A stretch of 64,000 nucleotides of DNA from Trileptium ribeirensis (Eukaryota; Nematoda; Enoplea; Enoplida; Thoracostomopsidae), in contig JASANE010030209.1 in assembly GCA_030248225.1 (NCBI GenBank), positions 124,001-188,000 on the forward strand, written 5' to 3'. This document shows positions 44,351 through 57,857 of the stretch, one piece after another. The notes beneath the pieces were generated by a model. The model was not told the DNA's origin and did not search any database. It was given only the letters and a program-made list of their open reading frames with translations. The position numbers were made by a program, and so were the translations under genes. The stretch's first letter is position 1, and each line of letters begins with the position of its first letter.

Positions 44351-45754
44351 TTTCGCCGCATCTATAATTTTTACACTAAGAATTCACTTTCTTGGCAAGT
44401 CAAGTTCTTAGTATATTTGTCTACCATCCACAACGTTAAGATATTCCAATCGCAATGCATCCCATAACAATTTGAAAACCTTTGGTTCTGAAGTATTGAG
44501 AAAACACTAGTTGTGCTGTACTATGGTCTTTGGGACGAGTATTTTGACTCTGGTTGTACAGAATATGACTTTACGGTGTCAATGTTAGTAAGTATATAGT
44601 TAGTAAATATATATATATATCTGCTCTGGCTTTATCTTAGGCCAACGAGTCGAAGTGTGCCTTATGTCACCAACTTCGATTGCCGGTTTGTTAGAATTGC
44701 AATATACCTCCATTTTTTAATTAATTACATTGTCGTTTTCACTGTAAACAAACTTACATCTCGATATTACTTATATAGCCTACCCAAAGCCCTCCGAAAA
44801 GTGTCGGATGGGGACTTCGGGGGCCCCATGATCATTGTCGCAAGAAATCTCAATGTGGAGGGAATAAATTTTGCTTAAAAATACTAAATATTTAAATATT
44901 TTCAAGTAGTTTTACTGCCGCGCATGTATTTTCAATCTATAAAGCGATGTTTTAGCATAATAAATAGTGGTTATTAATGTTTAAAATATTTTGCATACAA
45001 AAACGTTAATTTTGAGACAAAGGTTTTGGATTTAGTTGGACATGGGGTTTTGGCGAGTAGAGAGATGGGCTTGGGAAAAATCTAACAACCATTGGGATTT
45101 GGAAAGCGGAGAGTTCCCCATCCCTCTCACTGTGGACAGGACTGCTTATAGATGTCAAAATTTATTTTTGTAAATACAGATCTAAACCCCTATTCTGAAA
45201 ATTTTAGCTTGAGCTAAATTATAACAAAACAACCGTCGAAATTTCGCATTTTTTCGGACTTTGAATTTTCCCAAAGTTCGTCGATATTTTGCTCCTTTAC
45301 TTTTCTGTCGATTTTTTACATTACATTCTATCCGATTTTTGATGATGCATTTTGTATTACGACTAGAGAGAGAAACGAGCGAAGCGAAGATTTGTAGTGG
45401 TGAATTTTAGTGTTTGTTACTGTGCTTTTAGGATAACATCCATAACTCAACTTTGGCTGAACAGATTGATTCGCACGATAGCTCATTTGAAAACTAGACT
45501 TTCTGTGCCCTTTATGGGCGCGAAGCCAAATTCCAACATTTTCCCCGAAAAGTCGGCATGTACGGCTCGCTTCAGCTCCCGAAAAAGATAAAAAATCTAC
45601 GTTACTTATTGCACTCGACAAACAGCAAACCGATCTGAGTCAAATACAACTTAGTTGAGCAAGTAAACGTCTATTAGACTGTATACATAATGCTAATGGT
45701 TATTTTGTATGTAAGATCTAAGCAACCACGTAAGTTGCATTGCTTGCTTCCGTG
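44351..45754. other. No feature supported
   Basis: AT-rich single-copy-looking DNA with short unrelated ORFs. No splice-linked exon, RNA gene or element end was recognised. Confidence 0.4.
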
Positions 45755-46125
45755 AAGCGTATTAAAATGGGGTAAAAACCCCTTTTTGACCTCTGACACC
45801 GAACCATTTGAGCGCCATACCTATAAAACCATATGTCACACGGCAAAACTAATAATGATTTTCCCATGCCCGAAAACCCTTAAGAGAAACTTTTCAGCTT
45901 AAAATTTTCGAATTTTGGGTCGAGGAGCCATGGGGCGCCATATCCCCGTACCTCACACTCCATAACAGGAGATATAATCGAAAAACAAAAATGCGCATAT
46001 CATCATTTTACTATTTTTTCGAGGAAAAATTCGGAAGTTAAGATAAAAATAACCGCGCTTCCGTGAAGGGTACTGAGATGGAGTAAAAAATCCTCGTTTT
46101 GACCTCTGACCCTGGAACCAGACCC
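45755..46125. repeat. Dispersed copy of the 29.6-30.6 kb repeat
   Basis: Contains GGGGTAAAAACCCC, AATTTTCGAATTTTGGGTCG, GGGGCGCCATA and CGAAAAACAAAAA in the same order as the module at 29570-30600, then a second TTGACCTCTGACCC start. Confidence 0.65.
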
Positions 46126-46729
46126 TAAATAAAAAACGTTCGGGGGCGTATATACACGATAAATCGACTAACTGTGCTTCGAATCGGCCCAAGGTCATCA
46201 AAATCGGTTAAGTCGTTTTCGTGTTATTGCGATAACACACAGACGGAATTTAAAAGATTTCACCCCTGCAACACATAATCTCCACAACGTTTCACTAAGT
46301 TCTGATAATTATTAACGCTAATAATACAAAAATTTCTGGGTTTTTGACGCGTGCCAAGCTATAAACTAATAAGGTGCTTACATAATTGACTAGGTTACTT
46401 TTACAACTAAAATTTGAGCTGAAATTTTAACACAAAAAAAATTTAGAAATACGTACCTAATTTCTTCTATTAGCTTCCGAATTTTCCTGCAACATTAGCT
46501 ACGTAATTTCTAGTCACGACTACCGATAGAAGTTTGAACACGAAGGGCTTTGAAAAGCTGCCGCTAAAAAGTTAGACAACCCAATAAGGTATGAACCCAT
46601 AAATTCTAGCCATTGGATCCGCAAGTAGGCGCGGTTCCGACTGACCTATCTCTACCCGACTTCACAACAGTTATAAAGCACGCTATATTCAACATCCGCT
46701 GTCCAGTAAGGCCTGGACTTGGACTGGAG

Positions 46730-47832
46730 GATGGTACCAATATCAACATGGAGGGGGACATCAATATCCAGCTGGAGGGGGACACCAATATCAAACTGGA
46801 GGGGACACCAATGTCAAACTGGACGGGGCACCAGTATCAAACTGGAAAGAGTACCATCAAACTGGAGGGGATACTAGTATCAAACTGGATTGGCGCCAAT
46901 ATAAATCTAGAGGGCAACACCAATATCAAGTTGGAGGGGGGCACCAATATCAAACTGCAGGGGACACCAATATCCAACTGGAGTTGGCATGGATATCAAA
47001 CTGGAGGGGGCACCAATATCAAACTGTCTTGGCACCAATATTAAACTGGAGGGTGCAGCAATATCAAACTGGAGGGGGCACCAATATCAAACTGGACATG
47101 GACACCACCATCGAACTGGTGAGGCAACACTATCAAACTGGAAGAGGCCACCACTATTAAGTTAGAGAGGGCACCACTATCAAACTGGAGGGGGCACTAC
47201 TAACAAACCGGAGGGGGCATCAATAATAAACTGGAGGTCCACACCAAAATCAAACTGGAGAGGGCACCAAAATCAAGCTGGACGGGGCAGCAATATGACA
47301 CAGGAGGGGTAAACCACTACCTAACTGGAGGGTGCACCAATATCAAAGTGGAGGGGACACAATATCAAACTGGAGCGGGCACCAATAATAAAATGGAGGA
47401 GCATACAACATCAAACTGGAGGGAGCACCAATATCAAACTGTCTTGGCACCAATATTAAACTTGAGGGTGCACCAATAATAAACTGGAGGGGACACCAAT
47501 ATCAAACTGGACATGGACACCACTATCAAACTGGCGGAGACAACACTATCAGACTGGAAGAGGCCACCACTATTAAGTTAGAGGGGGCACCACTATCAAA
47601 CTCGAGGGGGCACTACTAACAAACCGGAGGGGGCATCAATAATAAACTGGAGGTCCGCACCAAAATCAAACTGGAGAGGGCACCAAAATCAAACTGGACG
47701 GGGCAGCAATATCAAACAGGGGGGTACACCACTACCAAACTGGAGGAGACACCAATATCAAACTGGAGCGGGCACCAACAATAAAATGGAGGAGCACACC
47801 AACATCAAACTGGAGGGGGCACCAATATCATT
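46730..47832. repeat. 23-bp minisatellite with 415-bp higher-order period
   Basis: About 48 units of CACCAATATCAAACTGG plus a run of G. Distinctive variants, such as CTGTCTTGGCACCAATATTAA, occur at 47024 and again at 47439, and the variant units between them repeat in the same order. So 415-bp blocks were duplicated. Long ORFs here are produced by the repeat. Confidence 0.92.
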
Positions 47833-48275
47833 AACGAGCTTGCTATAACAAAGTTTTGTTTCTAATGGCTTGCTGTTAGAAACTTTTGTCTCTTACAGCC
47901 AGCTGTATCATACAAAAATCTCCTACAGCCAAGCGTTAAGTATTTAAAATTCTAATGGATACCTACTAGTGACTTTTGTATTTTATAACTGGCTGTAAAA
48001 AAGAAAAGTTTCTAACCGCTATCCATTATAGACAATAATCTGTTAAGGAAAGCTGCAAGAGATTTTCGTATCTAACAACTAGCTGTTACAGATTTTTGTA
48101 TTATTGGCTATCTATATAAGACTAAAGTCCTATACAGCTTCTGTTAGAGATTTTAATATCAAACAGACATTAAAGACAAAAATCAGTAGCAGCCGTTTGC
48201 AAGAAACTAAAATATCATATAACCGTCCATTAAAGATATTTAGTTTATTGCAAACGGCTGTTAACGACAAAACTG
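47833..48275. repeat. Degenerate repeat with AGCTGTTAGAGA motif
   Basis: Loosely spaced, roughly 38-bp units vary around TAACAGCTAGCTGTTAGAGA and TTTTTGTATCTAA. Old and eroded. Confidence 0.5.
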
Positions 48276-48336
48276 CCCACTTTTTGCACCCATTTTTCTG
48301 TGAAACCTGCATAATGACTTTATAATATTTGTAAAG

Positions 48337-48690
48337 TCGGGCATGGTAGCTCAGTCAGTAGAATGTCTGCTTTTGGGTCCAGGAGCGGGAGGTCGTGGAT
48401 ATTATGTATTATATTTTTCATTTAAACCTAGCTGTAGGAACTTTTGGACAATGGGATTTGTCGACTCTCAAGGGATAGGTAGTGGTGCACCTAGTTCCAA
48501 GCAATCGATTAGCGTAGCAGACCGCAAGCGCGCTTTGTCTGGGTGTTCGGCCCAGCGCCTTTCGATGGTATGCGTGTCTAGTTTTAGTGGAAAGATTTAT
48601 TAGAGGTCCCCTGGCGAAGTCAACCCTAAGGCTTATGTATCAGTAATAAGGTCGATTCTTCATTCCCCACCTCTCAGTCAAGGAAGCCTA
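48337..48690 (+). mobile_element. tRNA-derived SINE with LTR-like body
   Basis: The head resembles tRNA-Lys: box A TAGCTCAGTCAG at 48347-48358 and a degraded box B GGTCGTGGAT at 48391. The body from about 48505, with GGGTGTTCGGCC, GTGTCTAG, GTCAACCCTAAG and GTAATAAGG, aligns with 5143-5300 and 55133-55290, near the ends of both LTRs. The box B is too damaged for an active tRNA gene. Confidence 0.6.
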
Positions 48691-51213
48691 AAAATTTTTT
48701 TGTACCTGCAATGATTTGCGCGGCCTCCCCTTCGGTAATCTAGTTTTTATATCTTCTCGTTTCGCATACTTCCAATATTACATCTTATGCTCGAGTAACC
48801 GCATTGTTTCACCGTGCTCAACGTAAGCCCCCATTTTGTTCCTTAACCTTTTCATCCACGAAGCAACATTTGAACTTGAACATAGTGACAGACCTCGACG
48901 AATCTAAACTCCGCTCTTTGGTAATTTAAGGGCAAAATTCAAAACTTACAATTTTTGCTGTTATTTTGTTTCGATAAACTTAATACGTGTTGTTTTTGGC
49001 AAAACAACTTGTTGTCTTATCAGTGGTTATCACCACTGGTAAATTTGAGAAAAGTCAGGCAATACATATTTGACTCGTTTTTGTCTATTTATCTCTTTGA
49101 TTTCAGGTCAACGGAACTCGTTCACCGCAAGGATCAAACGCTGCATGTCAAAGCGCTACTGCACGAAAGAATTTCTGTATGGCACTTTCGCTCGTCCGAT
49201 CGTGCCAGTATCCTATTCTCTCTCAGAAAAGGCACCAGGGTTTAGATGTGGCTTTCTCGGCTGATTGCGGAAAAACGGCGAGGATTGGAAGGGAAGCGGT
49301 CTGGTCATCATTTTATTCAATTTTGCTATAGCTTTGCCATCGTGGAATATTTATCTCAATTTGGTTCCATCAGTTGCAACATTATATTTGGTGTATATTA
49401 GTCTCACGACACAACTTGTGCCGATAGGAGTATCTCGGGATCACCTGGTGAATCAGCACTGGTAAGTTTTCTTAAGCTTGTTGGATAAAAGAAATATATT
49501 TTGGTTACTAGTCACATTTTCAGCACAAGCGATCTCGGGGTAGACGACAACGCACGTATCCAGTGGTGTATTTTGTGCCTATTTTTTGTAAGGCATCCTA
49601 GAAAAAGGGATGCCTATCTAGGTCGATGGCTGTAGATCGAAGGCCGCATTGGTTGCTGCGCAATGGCCATGGGTGTATCTAAACGCAGACGTTTTTGATT
49701 TGGGATGTTGTTAAACATTTGATAACTACCAAACATGCTGCTTACTAGAAAGCGTGTCATCCATTATCGAAGCTTTGGGTTCGTTCACTAAAGTGCTAGA
49801 TTTTACAGGCTTGCTCAATACTGAAATAGCTATTTGGAGGTCCTAGTTATTTTTATGTAATTTTATTTAAGGGACTGTGTCAAATTTGCAATTGAACAAA
49901 TTCTAAGGGTATCGAAAAAGATTGGTGAGAGCTTGATGGTAAGAAAACTGATTTGCAACTATGGCTTCAATGCCTATTTGACACAAACCTTCTTAGTTAG
50001 AAAGAACATATATTTGTGCAGATTTAGCGTTATCTGCTTGACACGGATTTGTTTCAATCGGCACGTCACCGTTTTATCCAACTCTAGCAGGTTCATCTTA
50101 TTTCCGTACCATGGCACACAGTGTACCTTGGGAGCATGGCAAACCGTAAAATTTAGTAACAATTTGCTTTGCACGTTGAGCATTACCTAATAACTTTTAT
50201 AATTTCGAATATGACATTCACTAATTATTAAGGGGCTGGTTACTAAAGATGACTTATTCAGATCCAAGCTAACTCATCTATGCGTGGATTCTATGATTGT
50301 CGGATGAGACATTTTGCGTTTTGAAGCTAACTGATATGTCAAATATGAATTCTGCTCAGACTTTTACCATGTCTAGCATTTGACGGACTAGAATTTTTAA
50401 ACTAGTTCGGCTTAAATTTGCACTTTTGAGCTTACGACTAAATATTTGAGTGTTTAAACTAGCGAAATTGATCGGACACCTCTTGACATAGCGACGGATG
50501 TACCGTTTTTAACTGCGGCAACATTCTACACTCCAACATCAACTTACAAATTTCAGCGGAAGTTCTCCTCAATTAGATTGTAAGGTCAAATGACTGAAGT
50601 GTTCTCACTGAATTCTTGGGCCATGAATTTATGTGGATTTTTGTGCAGTGATGATTTTTAGGAATGAACAAATGGACGCATGTTTTCTATAAACGTCTTG
50701 TAATTGTGCTATTAAATATCGAAACATACTTGATTTTTAAAAGGCTATTCTTTGACTAGTTCCCCAAGTCCAAGGTAAAAGTGATCCAAAACCCTGCCTT
50801 TGATTTGTACGGGTAAAAAATTAGTTTGATCCGAACATATCACTATATGATGTCGGGCAGATTAGTAAAACTCGTAAATATAAAAATTTGTCCCAACATT
50901 TGTTAGACATTTTTCTTTGAGCTATTGGTCAGGGCGTTCAGGTGTTGAATTTGAGCTCAATGGGATTTTCTAAACTTTTATTAGAAGTTCAGTTGTGGTT
51001 ATTCGGTAAGAATTTAAATTTTGGTCACTTATGGGTACACCGTCACTTTTCGTAGGGTATCCCCCGCAGGCTTTTTTATGCCCGCCGGGGAAGTAACGTG
51101 ATACGCCAAGGCATACCACTTCCCCCCATACACACCGAAGATGCGCGGAAGATTTTGGGACAAAAGTCGGACAATGGGCAAAATTCGGGTGGAAATGAGC
51201 AAAATCGGGGAAA
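48691..51213. other. No gene supported
   Basis: An ORF at 48955-49245 includes a stretch starting right after a good acceptor (CTCTTTGATTTCAG at about 49107) and could be an exon or an eroded retroelement piece. Nothing else is recognisable. Confidence 0.3.
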
Positions 51214-51655
51214 TTATGCGGGATTCGCGTTATAATGTCCCCAACATTTGGAACTGTTGTTCCCCTGTAGTGTAGACTATACCGTAAAGACGGTGACAGT
51301 GACACCCACACCATATAACAAAATATGAGGGTGTCGGGCACACCCCTAGATACCTTATTTTGGCAATGTAGTGTTTCGGTGTTTTATGCTTGCCAATGCG
51401 GTGTTTCTGGGGTATCCTGTAAAATGACCCCACAGTGTGGCGGAAACCCTCAGCAAAACGAAAAAGCAATGACGGTTCATTGACACCGTCTGAAATAAGC
51501 TAAACTATTAGCTAGCTTTGTTTGAAATTTATTTGAAACTTTATTCAAAAACACAGGGCTGTCTAAGACACCCTGTAGTCTAGGGTGTGCCTGCCACTAT
51601 ATGGGGTACATAAGTTCCAAGTGGTGGGGACATTATAACGTGAATCCCGCATTAA
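51214..51655. mobile_element. Long inverted-repeat element, about 440 bp
   Basis: ATGCGGGATTCGCGTTATAA at 51216 pairs with TTATAACGTGAATCCCGCAT ending at 51652. Pairing continues inward through ATGTCCCC, TTGGAACT and GGCACACCC/GGGTGTGCC. Noncoding. Confidence 0.55.
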
Positions 51656-53699
51656 GAAAGACTTTAAGTTTATTCCCTCGACCTCCCACCGATAAGCCGT
51701 TCATGCCCCTGAAGAGGTCGAAAGCCCCCTCACGAAGCAACCGCTATCGCCATTGGAAGATCGGATATCATGCATTACGATATATAGGGATGTTGTGAGT
51801 GGCTATTTAGTGAACTACAATTTGTTCTCTAATCATAGATTTCTGTTACCTAGACATACATGTACGAGTTTCGGCGCTCCAGTGGGGTAGCCGGGCTACC
51901 AGGAAGGATCAAACGGCCGGCGGTAGAGGGGGTATTACATCATAACTTAATGTATTAATTTAATTTAATGACAATGCAGCGCTATGACCATTTTTATAAC
52001 ATTTCTAAACAGTGGAAGCGTCTTATTTCATTTCGCGATAACGAAACAGATAAAAACGTTTGACAGTTATCAATACAATTGTTAAGAAAAAATATAGCTT
52101 GAAGCGTCACTTGTTTGCGTTATAGGGAACAAGGTTTGCCCTATTTGAAACATACCAGTCGTAGTCGGAGGGCCCGGTTATTTTCTGCCAGGTAATACGA
52201 CACCCCACGATAGTGCCCCTTTGACCTCAGGCTTTGAGCATGTACCGTCAACTTAAAACAGTACAACCATCGTATATAGACGTTCTACAATACTCTACAT
52301 AAGGCCGTAACTAAAAAACATGTAACTCCGTTAAAATTTACCCGCCCCGTGGTTTATTAATCACCTACAAAAATTATTCAACCCACAGTTGAGCGGCTGG
52401 TATTATGGTACTAAGACTTAAACAGCTTCAAGTTTTTTTGATCTTGGATTTGGAATCCATGACTAACACCGCCGGCCCAGTTCCAGATCTGTGGCATACA
52501 TGACAGGACACCATATACTCGCTATGGGGACCATATTCTATCTTGCCGGTGCATTAATTTTGATGTAAGATGCTCAAGATTGCAAATGTCGGATATAAGC
52601 AGCATAAACTAGGCTACTATCGGTGATAAAATTTCTAGACTTTTCATATAGGACAGTACAGAATCGATACAAATTTCTGGTTTATCTTTTTTGAATTTTT
52701 TCAGCATCCTGAATCTAAAGACTAAAAGGTGTTAAATATACCCCTAAGTTTAAATTTTTTCTATACTGAACAGTGAATGTGTATCATATATGTAGTGTTT
52801 TAATAAAGCACCATCATTAGCATTAAAACATATATTTATTTCAATTAATTTGCTTTGTTAAGCTTTGGAAACAAACATGTAATATGTCTATTTGAATGCG
52901 TTCCTCAATACTTTGGCAAACATCATATGTTTTTGTTGCTATTATAGTAGTGATAGTTTTGAAAAAACCTTGTGTGGCAGCAGCATTTGCATTAAAACTT
53001 ATTTCGAAACACGTAGTGAACATTAACTATATTGTTCAAACATTGTTCCAGAATTTTACATGAATAAACATGCATTTTACATGTTACATCGTATAGCATT
53101 GTTACCTTGTATTACTCCTTTTACATGGTCACTAAAGCCACTTTAGAGTCAGGATTAAATTAGTGGAAGAAATAATGATTAAGCTTCAAGATGCAACCGA
53201 GAATTTGCGCTCTAAACTTAGCTCAGATCTGTAGCCGAGACGAGCCTGGCATGATGTCTGAAGAGCCGAGCCGAAGCCCAACATGTGTTTGAGAGAGTGG
53301 AGTACAAAGCATCAGACTCTGGGTTCGGCTCTTAAAAAGTGTTTTCTAAAACAACAAACTAATTATTACAATTGATGTTAGATATTAGAATCACCCAGCC
53401 CGGAATTGATTAATTTTGAAGATAAAACCGAAATTTTGCTAACATTCGACTCTGATGAGCTGCGTCAGAAAATATCTAGTTCGTCCAGTTTTATGGCAAG
53501 TTTTTCGATTTTTTAGTTCCCATTGGTCCCCCCGAGGTACCCAAAATTTTCGAAAAAATTCTGCCCCATACCTAGATAGTCTACCTAAAGCAAGAAAAGC
53601 AGAGGTTATATCGGCTCGGCTCCTAAAAGCTCTAGCAGCAACTATATAGTTTATTTGACAGTTTGCATATTTACTCTGTAATAGGGAGTCGTAAACTTT
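51656..53699. other. No feature supported
   Basis: Gene-poor DNA with only short, unrelated ORFs. Confidence 0.4.
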
Positions 53700-54965
53700 T
53701 ATTGTTTGGAGCATGAGATCTGGTCATAGCTTATTATGGGAAGAGCCGATTTTAGTCGAGCCAGATACTGTTCACGAAGAGGCGAGTCGAGTATAAACTA
53801 ACGTTGCTGTTTGTCACCTATAATAAATATCCAGCAAGCTCGTGGAGAGATCCCGCAACCCCCCACCCCCGGCCCGAGGCGCCGCACCCTCTCCCCCGAA
53901 GCGCCTCCCTCTCCCGGGACGCTGATCTCTCCCCGCTTCGGCGCGCTGCACCCTCCCTCAATACACCACGCCCTCCTTGCACCCCCATCCGCAGGCGAGG
54001 CACCATCCCCCCTCTCCAGGCGCCACGCCCCCGAGATGCCGAGAGCTCGAAGTGCCACACTCCGTCTCTCCCCCCCCCCGAGGTGCAACATCACCTGGGG
54101 CGCCGGACCCTCCACCCGTCCCCAAAGCGTCACCTCCACCCTCACCCGCAGGCGCCGCACCCATCCCGCCTTTCAGGCGCCGTCTGAAATCGACCCATTG
54201 ATCCCCTGCGTCGGCCCTTGCTTCTCGACACACAACTAATGATAGCCCACTTTACAGCGCACCTACAAACTTTTAGCTGCATAGGACCTCGCAAACTTGT
54301 TTGGAACCTGAAAGCTGAACTTTGCTTGTTATCCGAGGAGCCAAACCGCGTAAAGCCGGGTACTGTTCATGAAAAGCCGAATCGATCAAGTACTTGAAAA
54401 ATGTGGCTGTTTTCCGCCTGTAATAAATATCCAGGAAATTTCTAGCCATATAGGATCCAAAATTTCAGACTAGAAAATTTAGCTGTTGACGAAACTCGAC
54501 TAGATGCTGACGTGAGGTTCATTTAAGCGGCAGTGAACTGGCCGGGTCTCACCACAGGACAGCTGCCTTTATGATCACAAAAAATCCCCAGACAGGTCCT
54601 TTTGCCGCCTATAAGAAATATCCAGCAAATTATCTAAACAGTGAAGGATCCAGAATTTCACGGTTAATAAATCCCGAAACGCCCGCTTGCTAACCCTCCC
54701 GGACGCCACACCCCACCCGGGGGCCGCACCCTTCTGCCCTACTCACGAGGCACCGCACTCACTCCCCCGCTGAGGCACGGTACCCTTCTCACCGCGAAGT
54801 GCCGTACCTTCACCTCCCGAACCGCTTCATCCTCTTCCCCGAGGCGCCGCAACCCCCTGCCCCCGATATGCCACAGCCCCCCAGGCGCCACACCTCATTC
54901 CAGAAGAGGCACCCCCCCACCTGAGGCGCCGAATCCCCGTCCACGAGGGTGCCTGGATTCGACCA
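53700..54965. repeat. GC-rich minisatellite blocks
   Basis: Two very C-rich arrays (53850-54185 and 54680-54955) of units like GAGGCGCCGCACCCTC lie between copies of a spacer containing TAATAAATATCCAG (about 53821, 54421, 54611). Composition is far above the surrounding AT-rich level. ORFs are open in several frames at once on both strands, as expected for a stop-poor repeat, so I call no gene. Confidence 0.75.
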
Positions 54966-56250
54966 CGGATCCTCTTGGGTACACCCTTAATTCTGTAGAA
55001 TAACGTAATAATGTACTAGGACAAGTTCTGGCCCTAAGGGATCCCAGCTGCACCACCATTTTTCTCAGTGTGGTGCCCGGACAACCCCGGCTTCTACGAC
55101 TCCCCGGTGATCTATGCGATGACCTAAGGGAGCCGCTTAGCTTAGCAGGCTGCCGGCGGGTTAACCAGGGTGTTCGGCCTGGCCCCTATTTTGGCCCACG
55201 TGTCTAGAGGTACGAAGGTCCCCCGAGGGAGAGTCAACCCCTAAGCCTGCTCACAGGTAATAAGGCTGACTCGCCTTTCCCTCAACCCTATTTAAATCCT
55301 GAATGGAGGCGCTATTCCTCGTGTTAGCCTGGTATGTGAAAGCCTAATCCTGACAATAAATTTGGGTAGTTCCAGAAGAGGTTTCCTGCCGGACCGGTAG
55401 CTTGAGGTAACACCTGGAGCTCAGTCCCCAGGGTTCTTGTCTAGCGCGAGCAAATTTGAGTAAAGTCGTGCACCAACTACTAAGTGAGCCAAATTGCGAA
55501 TTTCACGATTTAACCCAAAGCTTGAATTTGCCACTCATCGCGGCGGCGGAGCCCTAACAGATGGCGTACTTTCCTCGCCAACTTAGGAAGACCTTAGTTG
55601 ACCTAAGTATAGTCGAGGTCCTAGAGATTGAGATTTAGCCTTAGGTTCACTTCTGATTTATGACTTTAGAGCACTAGCTTAATCCCTACACTAAGCATAT
55701 ATCGCCGATTACAAGTTTCACACGCTAACACTTTATTTAGATAAATGGCAAGTTATTACATTCGAGTAACCAAGATAATTTATGTACACCAAAATACATG
55801 GGTACCTCGCAGGGCACCCCGTGATATAATTAAGTACCGAACGGGTGATGTGAATCCTGGTTAAACCCCACGTAAAAATCGATTCCGCTTGCGCCCACAT
55901 TTTGTACCCTGTGGTCCGTCTTACCCGCCTGACAGGACGCAAAAATGAACTTTCCTTGCCGACCGTTTGGTGACTTCGCCTATGAAAACGCTCTGGACCA
56001 TCAGACAACCTCTTCCCATTACCCCTCTTTCTCTGTGCTCCATCTGTTTGCCGTTTGTTATCTTGAGGCCGGACGTCAGCTGCTGTTTCCTTGTCATGGA
56101 AATTTGTCATTACACTCTGCGTGCGCCAGGGTCAGCTAGAAAGCGTAGGCCTTTGTTAGAAGAGGGAGGCGCTGCCGCGTCTTCCGAACAGTATTTGCCT
56201 TGTGAAGATTTTGTAATTATAACTTGACATAAAAACAGGGCGCTATACTG

Positions 56251-56282
56251 AAACCCACCGTGTCTAAACGGTTTATGGGTCC
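56251..56282 (-). ncRNA. LTR hairpin 1 (copy 2)
   Basis: Core CCGTGTCTAAACGG at 56258-56271 with ACCCA and TGGGT outer stem, as in copy 1. Confidence 0.5.
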
Positions 56283-56752
56283 GCGCCTATAAATTTTCCT
56301 TCACAAAAGTTGGGGGAAACAATTGCTTTGGAGTCCTGCTCAGGGTCGTCGCTCGATTAACGGGTGCGATCACGAGAATTTACTCAAAATTGAACTAGAT
56401 TGAACTCCGCTATAGGTCGCAGCTGACTCCGTCTCACTTCATGTTTTATGGCGTTTCTCCTCCGGGTGTCCTCGATTTATATATATATGTCCGCAGTCAT
56501 TTGCAAGCATAAATAGGGCGCACGCTGCTGCGCCCTCGACGAATTGCTTAGTTCGAGAACCAAAAGCCAAAAGGCGGCAGAGATGGTTTTGAGTTTGAAA
56601 CCATTTCGGATACCCCTGTATGGTGAGCATTGTAGATTTGCAAAACCGTAAGAAGTGGGGAAAACAACGCACAAAAGGTCCTGATACGTCACTCCCTATG
56701 GAGCGGCCGCATCGACCAGTCGATAGTTGTTCCATTGTAACGATACGTGACG

Positions 56753-56786
56753 GGGTGCTCTACCGTGTCTAAACGGCCTGAGACCC
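56753..56786 (-). ncRNA. LTR hairpin 2 (copy 2)
   Basis: Core at 56763-56776, enclosed by GGGTGCTC and GAGACCC. Confidence 0.5.
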
Positions 56787-57180
56787 GTCTGACATTTTTT
56801 GGGGGCAGTTGACTGAAAAATTTATATTCGGAGCGGAACGAATCTCAGAGTAGAAGCTCGAATTTCTGGGGCTAGCGTCAGGGGTTCCGTTCTTAATTTC
56901 TTTCAAAATGCTCCACGCGTACAAATGACTGCGTCCGTCCCGAGCAGACCGCTCTCTCTTCTGCCCCAATACTGGGTCTTTAAGTCGTGTGACCTTGAGT
57001 AGTTCTTGTACATTTTCCTATGACTTAGACTCGACTCAAGCTATTGATCCGAAAGCGAGTGCGGATGGAGCACTAGTCGAAAGGAGCTCCATTATCTTTT
57101 GAGGGTCATTGGAAGAATTAGAATTGGTTTACAGTGCTACTTTGCGGCGGGGTTTTAAATTGGTTGATGCAAAGTGTTAC

Positions 57181-57216
57181 AGTCTTCTACCGTGTCTAAA
57201 TGGCCTGGAAGACTGG
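57181..57216 (-). ncRNA. LTR hairpin 3 (copy 2)
   Basis: Core CCGTGTCTAAATGG at 57191-57204, with one changed base in the inner stem, enclosed by an 8-bp perfect stem CAGTCTTC with GAAGACTG. Confidence 0.5.
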
Positions 57217-57597
57217 TTTTGAACGACCTAATAGGGAACCGAATGAATGAAAAGCTCAGGGATACCTGCTCGAACTTTGGTGGGACAGCCTAGCGCAGAT
57301 CCTCACTGATACTCAACTAATTCTTGCCTTAGCGGCTGCCTCCAGGTCAACACGCTACCGATTTCTTAGTTTAAACGTCTTACTCCTAAACCTTACCCCT
57401 CCCGTGTCCCTATGTCCTTCCCCCTTCCCGTGTGTTTTTTATACCCCGTTCACATCACTAAAATTATAGATTTTTCGCCCTCCGGGTCTAAAGCGAAAAA
57501 AGGCGACCCGGCGAGCGGGGAACCAGTCGAGCATTTGTGATTTGCGAGCAGCTTAACGCGCGACTTTCCTGATTTTGTCGCGACTGCACTTACGAGT

Positions 57598-57603
57598 GCA
57601 CGG
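57598..57603 (-). other. Conserved GTAAGT donor-like site in LTR leader (copy 2)
   Basis: The minus strand reads CTCGTAAGTGCAG. It is the counterpart of 7353-7358. Confidence 0.3.
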
Positions 57604-57857
57604 AGCATCCATCGGACGCGCCCGCACGCGCAAGGGCAGCCCGGGCTAGCGGAATTTCGAAACTTTGAAGCGTCACTAGGGGGCTCCGTTCTGTGCTACA
57701 CAGTTGGACACACCACTAGGAAAGAAAACCAAGCAAGCGGAAAAACGAAATCTTTAAAACCTTACAGCGAAAAGGGCGACGACCCCCCGACTCCAAAAAC
57801 AGACCACTTGGTCTGTGCTAAAACTCGACTGGCTCCGACGCTGCGTCGGGCCCTTCT

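Noticed and set aside
46613..47044. 143-codon plus-strand ORF
   Set aside because: It follows the 23-bp minisatellite and changes repeat phase; it reflects the repeat, not a gene.
48341..48406. A tRNA-Lys gene
   Set aside because: Box A is good but box B and the acceptor stem are degraded, and the body continues into repeat sequence; it is a SINE head.
53798..54239. Long overlapping ORFs on both strands (80-142 codons)
   Set aside because: All lie in the C-rich minisatellite, where stop codons are rare in every frame; the proteins are Pro/Arg or Gly/Arg low complexity with no domain.
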